A stretch of 64,000 nt of DNA from Flavobacterium daemonense (GCF_007341385.1 NZ_VJYD01000006.1:62001-126000); one strand, 5' to 3'; numbered from the stretch's first letter, positions 18,508 to 27,756 are shown. The notes: a model not told the origin generated them from the sequence alone. Numbers and translations are program-made.

Positions 18508-20013
18508 TTATTGTTTTGTTTGTGTATTCGGAATCCATTTATGCCCTTGGCGCGCTAATAATTCGTCGGCTTCTTCTGGTCCCCAGCTTCCTGCTTTATA
18601 ATTTGGGAAATTGGTTGGAGCAGTAGTTTTCCATACTTGCTGAATTGTATCAATTGCGTCCCAAGCTTCTTCCACCTGATCCCAACGCATGAATAGAGTA
18701 GGATCTCCTGCCAATGCATCTGCTAATAATGTTTCATAAGCTTCTGGCGACATAGTAGAACATTCAAAATAATCAAATACCATTTCAGCAGGTCGTAACG
18801 ACATCGATAAGCCCGGTTTTTTGGTCATAAACTGCAATTTGATGTCCATAGACGGCTGAATATTGATAATCAGTCGGTTTGGAGTCATTCCTTCTTTTCC
18901 ATAAGAAAACGATGAATGTGGAACTGGTTTGAATTGGATAATGATTGAAGATTGTTTTTCTTCCATTCTTTTTCCTGAACGCAGATAAAACGGAATTCCT
19001 TGCCATCTCCAGTTGTCCAGATAAATTTTCATTGCAACATAGGTTTCTGTATTAGAATCCGGTGCAATTCCTTTATCCTGACGATATCCTGGAACTGGAT
19101 TTCCGTTTATTTCTCCTGCCGCGTATTGGCCTCTTACAATATAATGATCAACTTCGTCTGGTTTGATACGACGAATAGATTTTAAAACATCTGCTTTACG
19201 ATTTCTAATATCGTCTGCGGCTAATGAAGCTGGTGCTTCCATCGCTGTCATACATAGAATCTGAAATAAATGGTTCTGAATCATATCTTTTAAAGCTCCA
19301 ACACCTTCGTAGAAACCGCCACGTTCTTCAACGCCAACTTCTTCTGCAACGGTAATTTGGACAAAATCAATAAAATTTCGGCTCCATAATGGCTCAAACA
19401 TTGAGTTCCCAAATCGGAAAGCCAGAATGTTTTGAACCGTTTCTTTTCCTAAATAATGATCGATTCTATAAATCTGCTCTTCTTTAAAAGTCTGCGAAAG
19501 CATTTCATTCAATTCAATTGCAGATGCTTTGTCGTAACCAAAAGGCTTTTCAATAATAATGCGGTCTTGTTTTGGATTTGCAGCAAGTCCGATTTTTTTG
19601 ATATTGCTTGATATTGTTGAAATAAAAGAGGGTGTTATCGAAAGGTAAAATAAACGATTTGCACGTTCTCCAAAAGCCAAATCAAAATTATTGATCTTTT
19701 CATTTAAGCCATGATACGATTCTTCTTTGTCAATATCAAGACTGTGATAGGTTATATGCGAAAGAAACTTTTGAGTTTTTGGATCAGAAATCTCTTTTTT
19801 TCTCGAAAAGATACTTAGATTTTCTGCTACATAATTGCGGAAATCCTCGTCTGTTTTTTCTGCTCTTCCAAGAGCGATAATCTGGAACTTTTCAGACATA
19901 CGTCCGTCAAGATACAGATTTTGAAATGCGGGAAAGAGCTTTCTCTTTGCCAGATCTCCGGTTCCTCCAAAAATTACAATAATCGTTGGATTTATATTTT
20001 TATTTTTAGTCAT
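18508..20013 (-). CDS. zwf: Glucose-6-phosphate 1-dehydrogenase
   Basis: 501 residues. Oxidises glucose-6-phosphate to 6-phosphogluconolactone with reduction of NADP. The nucleotide-binding start is IVIFGGTGDLAKRKLFPAF, and the active-site signature RIDHYLGKETVQN is intact with its Lys. Middle gene of the gnd-zwf-pgl operon, which places all NADPH-producing steps of the oxidative branch together. Confidence 0.97.
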   Translation of the reverse strand: MTKNKNINPTIIVIFGGTGDLAKRKLFPAFQNLYLDGRMSEKFQIIALGRAEKTDEDFRNYVAENLSIFSRKKEISDPKTQKFLSHITYHSLDIDKEESYHGLNEKINNFDLAFGERANRLFYLSITPSFISTISSNIKKIGLAANPKQDRIIIEKPFGYDKASAIELNEMLSQTFKEEQIYRIDHYLGKETVQNILAFRFGNSMFEPLWSRNFIDFVQITVAEEVGVEERGGFYEGVGALKDMIQNHLFQILCMTAMEAPASLAADDIRNRKADVLKSIRRIKPDEVDHYIVRGQYAAGEINGNPVPGYRQDKGIAPDSNTETYVAMKIYLDNWRWQGIPFYLRSGKRMEEKQSSIIIQFKPVPHSSFSYGKEGMTPNRLIINIQPSMDIKLQFMTKKPGLSMSLRPAEMVFDYFECSTMSPEAYETLLADALAGDPTLFMRWDQVEEAWDAIDTIQQVWKTTAPTNFPNYKAGSWGPEEADELLARQGHKWIPNTQTKQ

Positions 20014-20040
20014 TGTGTGTAGTTGTGTTGTTTTAATTTT

Positions 20041-21450
20041 TTATTCAGACCATTGCGTGTGGAAAACTCCTTCTTTGTCAATACGTTCGTAAGTATGTGC
20101 TCCGAAGAAATCACGTTGCGCCTGAATTAGGTTCGTTGGAAGATTTTCAGATCGATATGCATCAAAATAAGCCAATGAATTCATAAGTCCTGAAACTGGC
20201 AATCCTTTTTGAACAGCAAATTGAACTGCAGTTCGCATTCCTGCTTGATTTTTAGTTAATTCTGAAGCAATTCCAGTATCTAAAAGCAAGTTTGGCAAAT
20301 CTGATTTTGCTACAAATGCTTTTCTGAAATCTTCTAAAATAGTCGCACGAATAATACAGCCTCCACGCCAGATTTTGGCGACAGTTTCAAGATTTAATCC
20401 GTAATTATATTCTTTTGATGCGGTATAAAGTTGTGCTAATCCTTGTGCGTACGTCACAACAACAGAAAAGTATAAAGCCGACTTTAACGCCTCGATTGCT
20501 TCGCTTGTATTTACATCAGCATTGTCTGAATTCCAAACTAATTTTTTAGCCGCTTCAATTCGTTCTGGTTTGGTTTTCGACATATCGCGCATATTAACCG
20601 CAGCATCGATAGTTGGAACTGGAACTTGTAAATCCATCGCGTTTTGCGAAGTCCATTTTCCTGTACCTTTTGATTTTGCCCAATCAGAAATTTTATTGAT
20701 TAAAAGACTTCCGTCTGTATCTTCTTGTTTCAGGATTTTTCCTGTAATTTCAACTAAATACGACTTCAGCTCATGTGTTTGATTCCATTCTTCAAAAGTC
20801 TTCTGAATTGTATTATCGTCAAGATTATAACCTCTTTTCATTAAGTCATAAATCTCAGAAATCAATTGCATAATTCCGTATTCGATTCCATTGTGAACCA
20901 TTTTTACATAGTTTCCAGCAGAACCATTTCCTAGATATTCTACGCAAGGTTCTCCGTCTACTTTTGCAGCAATCGCTTCAAAAATTGGGCGAAGTCTTTC
21001 ATACGCTTTTTGATCACCTCCCGGCATCATAGCAGGACCGAAACGAGCTCCTTTTTCACCACCAGAAATTCCCATTCCGAAGAAGTGGATTCCTTTTTCA
21101 GATAATTCTAAAAATCGTCTGTCAGTATCAGTAAAATAAGTGTTTCCGCCATCAATAATGATGTCGCCTTTATCTAAATGAGGAAGAAGGCTTGCAATGG
21201 CGCTGTCAACTGGTTTTCCAGCAGGAACTAAAAGCATAATTGCTCTTGGTTGCTGAATAAGTTCTACAAAATGTTTTACATCTGTTGTCGCTTCGATTGT
21301 GTGGTTTTCGTCAGCTTCTTGTTGAAGAGAATTGACTTTTTCAGTGTCTAAGTCTAAACCTGCAGCCGCAAAGTTATGGCTGGCGATATTTAAAAGTAAG
21401 TTACGGCCCATTACACCGAGTCCTACAATTCCAAAATCAAATTTGCTCAT
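20041..21450 (-). CDS. gnd: 6-phosphogluconate dehydrogenase, decarboxylating
   Basis: 469 residues from the ATG at 21450 (MSKFDFG). A TTG three codons upstream is less likely. Oxidises 6-phosphogluconate to ribulose-5-phosphate and CO2. Visible are the cofactor-binding FGIVGLGVMGRNLL, IIDGGNTYFTDTDRR, the substrate loop GISGGEKGARFGPAMMPGG and the catalytic Lys in YVKMVHNGIEYG. It is the long decarboxylating form. First gene of the operon with zwf and pgl, with a candidate TAACTTTG box at 21587-21594 on the minus strand upstream. Confidence 0.97.
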   Translation of the reverse strand: MSKFDFGIVGLGVMGRNLLLNIASHNFAAAGLDLDTEKVNSLQQEADENHTIEATTDVKHFVELIQQPRAIMLLVPAGKPVDSAIASLLPHLDKGDIIIDGGNTYFTDTDRRFLELSEKGIHFFGMGISGGEKGARFGPAMMPGGDQKAYERLRPIFEAIAAKVDGEPCVEYLGNGSAGNYVKMVHNGIEYGIMQLISEIYDLMKRGYNLDDNTIQKTFEEWNQTHELKSYLVEITGKILKQEDTDGSLLINKISDWAKSKGTGKWTSQNAMDLQVPVPTIDAAVNMRDMSKTKPERIEAAKKLVWNSDNADVNTSEAIEALKSALYFSVVVTYAQGLAQLYTASKEYNYGLNLETVAKIWRGGCIIRATILEDFRKAFVAKSDLPNLLLDTGIASELTKNQAGMRTAVQFAVQKGLPVSGLMNSLAYFDAYRSENLPTNLIQAQRDFFGAHTYERIDKEGVFHTQWSE

Positions 21451-21828
21451 AGTTTTCAATTAACTAAATTATTAGAAGTAATGTTTTCGCAGCAAAAAGT
21501 AGGAGAAAGGATGGTAATTCTTTTTCATTCAATGTTTTGCAGCAAAACAAAGTTTATTTTAATCTTACATTTTAAAATATTGACCCCAAAGTTAGCGAAA
21601 AATGCTGAAAAATTAGGGGTAAAATTGTTCACTTTTGGGGTATATTGTGATAGCTTTACAGGTGTTAAAAACACACTTATAAACTGTTTTTGAACTATAT
21701 CGTTATAATTAAGGAAGCGCTTGCCAACTTTTGGATTTCAAAAATGAAGAATAAAAATTTATGCCGTGCGCAATTTTACAATTTTCTGTAAATGATACTC
21801 TTTTTCTTTGTTTAAAAATTTATTAAAA
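21451..21828. other. Divergent intergenic region upstream of gnd
   Basis: About 380 AT-rich bases. A minus-strand TAACTTTG at 21587-21594 fits a -7 box for gnd, without a clear -33 element. An open frame at 21481-21693 has no codon-usage or motif support, so I do not call a gene here. Confidence 0.35.
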
Positions 21829-22275
21829 ATGAAAAAAGTACTTATTTTAAACGGATTACTGCTGCTTGCTTTTTTAGGCAATGCACAAACTTCAAATTCT
21901 TCATTGAAAGAAGTCAGAAAAATAATTGAGGCAAGCAATGCAAATTACGCAGCTATTGCCAATAAAAATGATGGATCTATTTTGGAGAAATACACAGACG
22001 ACGCCTGTTTGTTTCCGCCAAACATGGCACCTTTATGCGGAGGCCAGCAAATTGCTTCGTTTTTTAAAAATGGCCCTCAAGTTCAGGTGAAATTTACAAT
22101 TCAGAATTTGTACGGCGACGGAAAAACCTCTGTAACCGAAGAAAGTTTTTATGAAATGACCGACATGCAAGGCAAGAAACTTGACAACGGAAAAGTAATT
22201 GTGATTTGGGTAAACACAAAAAATGGCTGGAAAATGCACCGCGACATGTTTAGCAGCAATAATCCTGCGAAGTAA
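21829..22275 (+). CDS. Secreted SnoaL/DUF4440-like protein
   Basis: 148 residues from the ATG at 21829, with a signal peptide ending LAFLGNAQ. The rest has the NTF2-like pattern of DUF4440/ketosteroid-isomerase-like proteins: IEASNANYAAIANKNDGSIL, YTDDACLFPPNMAPLCGG and a C-terminal MHRDMFSSN. It resembles the lipoprotein at 5308-5778 in fold but lacks a lipobox. The stop lies 2 bp from the end of the convergent AraC regulator gene. Confidence 0.8.
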   Translation: MKKVLILNGLLLLAFLGNAQTSNSSLKEVRKIIEASNANYAAIANKNDGSILEKYTDDACLFPPNMAPLCGGQQIASFFKNGPQVQVKFTIQNLYGDGKTSVTEESFYEMTDMQGKKLDNGKVIVIWVNTKNGWKMHRDMFSSNNPAK

Positions 22276-22277
22276 TT

Positions 22278-23096
22278 TTAGAAGCCTATGTTGACAGCCT
22301 GCTGAAAATCGGGATCGTTTTTTAGCAACGATGCTCTTGATGCCGAAGGTGTGATTCCGGTAAATTTTCGGAACTCTTTTATAAAATGTGCCTGATCGTA
22401 ATAACCGCAATCGTATGCGATTTCAGTTAAGGATTCAGAAGTATTTAAAACGAGTTGCAGACTTTTATTAAATCGGAGGACAGAAGTAAAAGCAGAAGGA
22501 GAGATTCCGATATTATTCAGATATAGTTTTTGAATGTATCGTTCTGATAATCCCGAATCTTTTGCCAGCGAAGGCAGATCTAATTGCTGATGTTCGGTAG
22601 AAATTTTCTGGCTCAAAAGCTGTAACGTATTCACTTTTTTTAATTGAGTTTCATTTTTCTTCAATTGCTGTAAAAAGTAATTTTCCAAAATCCTGATTTT
22701 AGAATCGATTCCGTTTGCTTCCATGATTCGGCTGTACAATTCTAGGTTTTCGCTTTTTGCTACGTCGTACATATCTGTCGCGTAATTGGTAAATTCAGAT
22801 AGCGGGTCTGAGAAAAACAATGCGCTAGCATGCGGGTAAATTCGGGCAATCAATACCGAAGTGTCTTTTTTCACCGAAAGTCGAGTAGGGAGCGTAAGAT
22901 GACCCAATAATTCTATGGCAGGCGTATCTTTTCGTCTGCCATTGATTATGGTTGCTGCATCGCCTTCAGAAATATTGACAATAAAATCAACGTAACCGCT
23001 TGGATAAAACACTTCGTTTTCGAGATTTTTATCGATCGTAACAACCGTATAATTTTTGATAAACGGCGCTAAACTTGCGGAAGGTAAAATCTGCAT
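22278..23096 (-). CDS. AraC-family transcriptional regulator
   Basis: 272 residues. The N-terminal half (PSASLAPFIKNYTV, FYPSGYVDFIVN) is of the DUF6597-like type that precedes many AraC helix-turn-helix domains. The C-terminal AraC domain carries LAKDSGLSERYIQKLYLNNI and the family signature ESLTEIAYDCGYYDQAHFIK. Target and inducer are unknown. It converges on the secreted DUF4440-like gene with a 2 bp gap, which may be simple proximity. Confidence 0.88.
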   Translation of the reverse strand: MQILPSASLAPFIKNYTVVTIDKNLENEVFYPSGYVDFIVNISEGDAATIINGRRKDTPAIELLGHLTLPTRLSVKKDTSVLIARIYPHASALFFSDPLSEFTNYATDMYDVAKSENLELYSRIMEANGIDSKIRILENYFLQQLKKNETQLKKVNTLQLLSQKISTEHQQLDLPSLAKDSGLSERYIQKLYLNNIGISPSAFTSVLRFNKSLQLVLNTSESLTEIAYDCGYYDQAHFIKEFRKFTGITPSASRASLLKNDPDFQQAVNIGF

Positions 23097-23149
23097 AAGA
23101 TTATTTTGGAAAAAATGTTTAACTCATTTGCCTGTTGGTTGCAATTAAT

Positions 23150-23305
23150 TTAAACACATAGTCCCGAAGCCTCGGGATAGATTTAGAATCCTTTTAAAAA
23201 AAAGTATTTCACTTATTTTAAACAAACATAGTTGACTATGTGTTAGAAACGAGTTTCTTTTTAAACTCTTGTTCTACAAATAAATTCTATGTTTCTATGT
23301 GTTAA
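23150..23305. repeat. Palindromic dispersed repeat, copy B (about 156 bp)
   Basis: Same element as at 11991-12132: TTAAACACATAG at the left, CTATGTTTCTATGTGTT at the right, core GTATTTCACTTATTTTAAAC and inner palindrome CATAGT-TG-ACTATG (23227-23240). The left end is altered: TCCCGAAGCCTCGGGA, itself a palindrome, replaces the sequence after ACACATAG. It lies between two AraC-type regulator genes. Confidence 0.8.
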
Positions 23306-23387
23306 AAAAATAAATTACACCAAACGATTTGATTGATTTATAGTTGATTATAAAATTAAAAATTAATTCGATAGAAAGTAAAAGAAA

Positions 23388-24374
23388 TTATTCTGCAAAA
23401 ATGAGCTCTTTGTGATATTTCCTTTTGTATTCCAGTGGCGACATGCCTGTGAATTTTTTGAATATTTCTCTAAAGGATTTCACATCGGCATATCCAACTT
23501 CATACATTACTTCGTTGATTGTTTTTCTGTTGGTTTCAAAAGCTTTCTTAGCCGCTTCTACTTTTACTCTTTGCGAATATTCAATAGGCGTATTTCCTGT
23601 TGCTTTTATAAATCTTCTGTCGAAATTTCGTCTGCCTACATTCAATTTTGAGGATAATTCTTCAATTGAGATTTTTTCGTCTATATTTTTTTCAATGTAC
23701 GATTGCGCTTGTTGTACGATTTCGTCTTCGTGTTTTTTCTGGCCGGCGAAAATGACAAACTGTGATTGTGTATTTCGGTTGATTTCGATCTGAAAAACTT
23801 TGGCACAATAAATAGCAGTGTTTCGGTCGAAATATTTTTCGATAAGATAAATCATCAAATTAAGAAACGAATACGCGCCACCATTGGTGTAAATTCCGTT
23901 TTCGTCTGTAATTAATTCATCGATCTGGATATTCACTTTCGGAAACATTAGCCTGAAATTTTCAGTAACCGACCAATGTGTCGAGCATCTTTTTCCGTCA
24001 AGAAGTCCAGAAGCTGCTAGCATAAACGCGCCCGTGCAAATGGTCGCAATTTCGGCGCCATTATGATATTGTTTTTTTAGCCAAGCGACCAGCAAATCAT
24101 TATTTTCCAAAGCAATATTATAATTGTGATTCAAAGAAGGAATAATGATTAAATCTGTTTTGGCAACTTCCGAAATATTGATATGCGGTTTTACAGAAAA
24201 AAGTCCGCCATTAAAATCAATTTTTTCAGAAGTTCCGGCTAATTGAATCGTAAACAATTCTTTTTTGCCATTTGCTTTATTAAAGGCATTTGCTTTAGTA
24301 AAAATTTCGTAAGCGCCAGTAATGCTCGAAAGATTATTATCGCCATTCGGAACCAAAATGGTAAGATGTTTCAT
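23388..24374 (-). CDS. GlxA-type AraC regulator with DJ-1/PfpI domain
   Basis: 328 residues. The N-terminal part (about 1-185) is a DJ-1/PfpI class I amidotransferase-like domain with the nucleophile-elbow Cys in IATICTGAFMLAASGLLDG. The C-terminal AraC domain (about 225-320) contains LSSKLNVGRRNFDRRFIKAT and VMYEVGYADVKSFREIFKKF. Proteins of this layout are transcriptional activators and the amidase-like domain usually binds a ligand. Divergent from the small EthD-like gene, so it may control it. Confidence 0.9.
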   Translation of the reverse strand: MKHLTILVPNGDNNLSSITGAYEIFTKANAFNKANGKKELFTIQLAGTSEKIDFNGGLFSVKPHINISEVAKTDLIIIPSLNHNYNIALENNDLLVAWLKKQYHNGAEIATICTGAFMLAASGLLDGKRCSTHWSVTENFRLMFPKVNIQIDELITDENGIYTNGGAYSFLNLMIYLIEKYFDRNTAIYCAKVFQIEINRNTQSQFVIFAGQKKHEDEIVQQAQSYIEKNIDEKISIEELSSKLNVGRRNFDRRFIKATGNTPIEYSQRVKVEAAKKAFETNRKTINEVMYEVGYADVKSFREIFKKFTGMSPLEYKRKYHKELIFAE

Positions 24375-24523
24375 CGTTTTTTATTGTAAAGATATGAAAT
24401 GTTTCTGTCCAAAGTTCCCCGTTACAATGTCTGATTTACACCTTATTAGTTTGTGATTTTGCGATTAATTTTATTTCGAAAACAAAATACTAGATTTTTT
24501 AAAAACAATTAAAATTTAAGATC

Positions 24524-24838
24524 ATGCCAGCAAAGATGACCGTTATTTACAAAACGCCAAAAGACCAAGCTTTTTTTGAAAAACATTATTTTGAAGTTCA
24601 TATTCCGCTAGCAAAACAGCTTCCAGGATTATTGAAATATGAAATAAATACGGGAAATGTAGTTTCGCTGACGGGACATTCTGATGTTTATCGTGTTGCG
24701 AATTTGTATTTTAATTCGTTAGATGAAATGGCAGCTTCTTTTAAATCTGAAATAGGACAGCAATGCGCCGTTGACAGAAGAATTTTTGCCAGCGACGATG
24801 AAGTGCAGATTTATTTATATGATTCGGTTAGTGTTTAG
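24524..24838 (+). CDS. EthD-family dimeric ferredoxin-like protein
   Basis: 104 residues, no signal peptide. MTVIYKTPKDQAFFEKHYFE followed by HIPLAKQLPGLLKYEIN is the EthD/dimeric alpha-beta barrel pattern, and the length is normal. Members take part in degradation of diverse compounds, often with an uncertain role. It is divergently transcribed from the GlxA-type regulator, a plausible control pair. Its last 11 bases overlap the 3' end of the convergent membrane-protein gene. Confidence 0.85.
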   Translation: MPAKMTVIYKTPKDQAFFEKHYFEVHIPLAKQLPGLLKYEINTGNVVSLTGHSDVYRVANLYFNSLDEMAASFKSEIGQQCAVDRRIFASDDEVQIYLYDSVSV

Positions 24839-25205
24839 GTTTTTTATTTGGATTTTCTTCTATAGTACTGCGATAAAATACTAAGTTTAATAGAGTGCCC
24901 ACAAGTATTAGAGAAATGAAAAAAAGACATAACATGGTTAAGGATTCCCATATTTCACTGTCTTCAAAGCTCTTTTTAAAGAAATCAAATTTTGCCAAAT
25001 AATCGGGCAAGATACAAGCTAATACAACTGATAGTGTCCAGTGTAAGCCCACCAAAAGATTTATCGTGAATTTAGATTTAAAGCGATCTAAGTATTTATA
25101 CAAAAAATGGTCTGATAAGATTTTAATTAAGTAAGATAGACCGATAATTAGTACGGCTATGATAAATAAAAAAAATCGAATTCTAGGATCGTGGTTAAAC
25201 GTCAT
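24828..25205 (-). CDS. Hypothetical inner-membrane protein (cassette-like array, gene 3)
   Basis: 125 residues. Three hydrophobic segments are visible (FFLFIIAVLIIGLSYLI, LLVGLHWTLSVVLACIL, LTMLCLFFISLILVGTLLNL), with charged loops and a Lys-rich end. I do not recognise a family. It lies at the end of an array in which genes alternate with attC-like repeats on the minus strand, and is the only one without a repeat behind it. Its 3' end overlaps the EthD-like gene by 11 bp, so it may be truncated. Confidence 0.65.
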   Translation of the reverse strand: MTFNHDPRIRFFLFIIAVLIIGLSYLIKILSDHFLYKYLDRFKSKFTINLLVGLHWTLSVVLACILPDYLAKFDFFKKSFEDSEIWESLTMLCLFFISLILVGTLLNLVFYRSTIEENPNKKPKH

Positions 25206-25229
25206 TGTTTGATTTTGAGATTGTAATTT

Positions 25230-25387
25230 TTGAATTGGTTGCTACCAAAGTCATCCATAAATTGTGGTAGTGACCAAATTTAATCTTATTTTCTGATTTG
25301 CCAAATCAGGGCAAATGCAAAATCATTTTTCCTCTCGATACTTCGGAAAAGCCTATTGCCAAATCTATTGGAGTAGCTGTTGTTTTA
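25230..25387 (-). repeat. attC-like palindromic repeat, degenerate copy 1
   Basis: Follows the stop of the gene at 25385-25879. It shares CTGATTTGCCAAATCA, AAATGCAAA, AAGCCTATT and CCAAATC blocks with the copy at 25915-26040. The end corresponding to TAACAACTACTACA is degenerate (AAAACAACAGCTACTCC on the minus strand), and the gene's stop codon overlaps it. Confidence 0.6.
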
Positions 25388-25879
25388 TCGATTTATCTTT
25401 TCAAGAATGCTTTTTGCACGTTCATTATTCAGCCAATCAACTATTCTAATATTTTTACCTGCTTTTTGAATAATAATTGAATAGTTAGAATTTGAAAATA
25501 AATAATTCATGCGTGTGTAATATTGAGTATTTTCAATTCCAAAATCAAAAATAAAAATTTTCTCAATTTCAGATTTCAGATATTCTTTTGGTTTATTGAA
25601 AAGTTTGTTTTTATTCGTGACTTTTATTTTTTCAGGTGAAATTTCCAAAATCACTTTGCCAAAAGTATTCCATAACCAAATGTTAAGAAATAAAATAAAA
25701 ATTGCTAGAAATGGAATCAACGAAAAAGTATAACTCAAAGCAGAAAGTAAGTAAGTATTTTTTATCGAAGTAAAAGGCAGAATTACAAGCATTATAAAAA
25801 TCAAAATTATAAGTCCAAAAGGAAGTATTATGGTTATAATCCAATTCGGTTTATTTTTGATTGTTATGATTTCGTTCAT
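25385..25879 (-). CDS. Hypothetical membrane protein (cassette-like array, gene 2)
   Basis: 164 residues with two hydrophobic segments near the N-terminus (WIITIILPFGLIILIFIMLV and LSYTFSLIPFLAIFILFL), then a soluble strand-rich region with VILEISPEKIKVTNKNKLF, LKSEIEKIFIF and IRIVDWLNNERAKSILEKI. This resembles membrane-anchored PH-like (bPH) domain proteins, but I only suggest that from the pattern. The gene is directly followed by an attC-like repeat, which overlaps its stop. Confidence 0.65.
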   Translation of the reverse strand: MNEIITIKNKPNWIITIILPFGLIILIFIMLVILPFTSIKNTYLLSALSYTFSLIPFLAIFILFLNIWLWNTFGKVILEISPEKIKVTNKNKLFNKPKEYLKSEIEKIFIFDFGIENTQYYTRMNYLFSNSNYSIIIQKAGKNIRIVDWLNNERAKSILEKINR

Positions 25880-25914
25880 TTAGTTTTATTCGTTTTTTTG
25901 GTTATAATAGCATA

Positions 25915-26040
25915 TAACGTTCTGGTACTACAGCGGGTTTAGGACTAAATCAAGCCCTATTTTCGGATTTGCCAAATCATTTAAATGCAAAGCCATCTTT
26001 CAATCAAGCCTATTTTCCAAATCCGTTGTAGTAGTTGTTA
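25915..26040 (-). repeat. attC-like palindromic repeat, best-preserved copy 2
   Basis: Read on the minus strand it begins TAACAACTACTACAACGG and ends CCGCTGTAGTACCAGAACG then TTA, so the ends pair as TAAC/GTTA and TACTACAaCGG/CCGcTGTAGTA with an asymmetric spacer. This is the R''-L''...L'-R' layout of integron attC sites, about 126 bp long. The interior holds two related blocks around AAGCC(C)TATTTTC and CCAAATCCG. It follows the stop of the upstream array gene by 12 bp. Confidence 0.6.
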
Positions 26041-26052
26041 CCAGCCGTATTT

Positions 26053-26583
26053 CTATATAATTACAAATTTGTATATTTTGACTGAATCATCAATCCATTC
26101 GTCATCAATGCTAGTTGTGACTATTTGAACCAAGTCATTTTTTGAATCCTTAAATAGCTCATTGTTTATTTTTTGTTGTACCGCCATTTTTTCTATTGCG
26201 TTTTTCGCAGTTTCAATATTGTCTTTTGTAAAACCTTCTCGTAGAAGTTGACTTTCTAAAACCTCTTTATTTGTAGTTATGTCAATATAATTTTTTGACG
26301 CTTTCCTTATGCTTGAAGTAAGTTCTTTCTCTAAAGGATAAATATTCGCTTTTATGATTTTGAATTCATTAATATCTTTCTCCCATTTTAGCTCACTATT
26401 ATTTATTAAATCGCTTTGATTCAAAATTAGCTTACCGTTTTTATCGGTTTTGAAAAACGAAGTTGTGTAATAAGAATCATCATTATCGACAAAAATTTTA
26501 AAGCCAAAAAGGATATTTTCCATTGTATTGCTATTTCCCGATTGGTCAATTGTCTGAATCTCTATTTTAGTTGGAATTTTCAT
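26053..26583 (-). CDS. Hypothetical soluble protein (cassette-like array, gene 1)
   Basis: 176 residues, no signal peptide or membrane segment. Composition is Lys/Glu/Asn-rich. Segments such as GFKIFVDNDDSYYTTSFFKT, KIIKANIYPLEKELTSS and YIDITTNKEVLESQLLREG suggest an alpha/beta fold. I do not recognise a family. It has an attC-like repeat on both sides (partial at 26594-26667, full at 25915-26040), as a gene cassette would. Confidence 0.65.
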   Translation of the reverse strand: MKIPTKIEIQTIDQSGNSNTMENILFGFKIFVDNDDSYYTTSFFKTDKNGKLILNQSDLINNSELKWEKDINEFKIIKANIYPLEKELTSSIRKASKNYIDITTNKEVLESQLLREGFTKDNIETAKNAIEKMAVQQKINNELFKDSKNDLVQIVTTSIDDEWIDDSVKIYKFVII

Positions 26584-26593
26584 AATATGGCTG

Positions 26594-26667
26594 TAACGTC
26601 CCGTTACTATAGCAGGTTTGAGACTAAATTAAGCCCTATTTTCGGATTTGCCAAATCATTTGAATCA
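26594..26667 (-). repeat. attC-like repeat, truncated copy 3
   Basis: The half containing TAACGTCCCGTTACTATAGC and AAGCCCTATTTTCGGATTTG is nearly identical to copy 2. The other half is missing because the sequence runs directly into the stop codon of the LacI-type gene at 26668. Confidence 0.7.
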
Positions 26668-27699
26668 TTAAGATTTTTCAGGAGTAATTTTTACGCTCGA
26701 AGCCCTTATTTTAATCGCAGCGTCTAATACAATCGTTTCATTTGGCAACGATTTGTCAGCTATTTTTTTGAGAATTATTTCTGCAGTTGCGCGTCCCATT
26801 TCTTCCAAAGGTTGTTCTACCGTTGTCAATTGCGGATATACAAGCGTAGAAAGTTTGGTTCCCGAAAAACTGGCAATGGCTACTTGTTCCGGGACTGAGA
26901 TATTTTGCTCGCGTAAATAATTCATTGCGCCAATTGCCAATGTATCTGTAAAGGCAAAAATACTGTCAAATTCAATTTTATTTTCAAGCAAATGTGCTGC
27001 AGCCCTCATTCCGTCTTCAAAAGTTAGTCCAGCTTGAATTACCAAAGAAGGATCATATGGAATTTTATGTTTTTCCAATGCTTTCTGATATCCTTTTAAT
27101 CTTTCTACCGAATTATATATTGAGGGAGGGGCTTTTAAATGAACAATTCGTTTTCGGCCGGTTTCAATAAGGTGCTCAACCATAAAAAGCGATTTGGTAT
27201 AATCGTTTACCAGCACTTTGGAGACATCCATATCCTTCGGAATTCGGTCATAAAAAACCAATGGAATACCGCTATTTTGAATTTCTAAATATAAATCCTG
27301 ATTTAAAGTTTGATCGCAAAGACAAATAATGATGCCGTCAACCTGAAATTGCTCCATTAGCAGAATGTTTTTATATTCCGTCTCCGGATTTTCATCAGAT
27401 TGTGCTACAATTACGCGATAACCTTTTGGATACAATACTTCCTGAATCCCTTCTAAAACTTGAGAAGCAAAAGGCGTAATCATTTCCGGAACAATAACAC
27501 CTATACTATAAGTGCGTCCCGACTTTAAGTTTACTGCCGTAAGATTTGGTTTGTATCCCAATTCTTTGGCCGCTTCTAAGACTTTGTCTCTGGTTTCTTG
27601 TCTTATGTTTTTATTATTGGCCAAAGCTCTCGATACTGTCGAGATTGATAAATATAAGTGTTTTGATAAATCCTTGATAGTGACCGGTTTCGATTTCAT
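26668..27699 (-). CDS. LacI-family transcriptional repressor
   Basis: 343 residues. The N-terminal LacI helix-turn-helix reads TIKDLSKHLYLSISTVSRAL with the hinge helix at KNIRQETRDKVLEAAKELGY. A periplasmic-binding-protein-like effector domain follows (YSIGVIVPEMITPFASQVLE to the C-terminus), with VDGIIICLCD and FAFTDTLAIGAM typical of sugar-responsive members. It is divergent from the mannitol-dehydrogenase operon, and three LacI-type palindromes lie between them, so it probably represses that operon and itself. Confidence 0.92.
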   Translation of the reverse strand: MKSKPVTIKDLSKHLYLSISTVSRALANNKNIRQETRDKVLEAAKELGYKPNLTAVNLKSGRTYSIGVIVPEMITPFASQVLEGIQEVLYPKGYRVIVAQSDENPETEYKNILLMEQFQVDGIIICLCDQTLNQDLYLEIQNSGIPLVFYDRIPKDMDVSKVLVNDYTKSLFMVEHLIETGRKRIVHLKAPPSIYNSVERLKGYQKALEKHKIPYDPSLVIQAGLTFEDGMRAAAHLLENKIEFDSIFAFTDTLAIGAMNYLREQNISVPEQVAIASFSGTKLSTLVYPQLTTVEQPLEEMGRATAEIILKKIADKSLPNETIVLDAAIKIRASSVKITPEKS

Positions 27700-27756
27700 A
27701 ATTGTGTGTAATTTATTACAAAAGCAAATATATGATAATTATTTTTTTTCCTTGCA

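Noticed and set aside
21481..21693. Plus-strand frame of 70 codons upstream of gnd
   Set aside because: No codon bias, motif, promoter or conserved features; lies in AT-rich control sequence.
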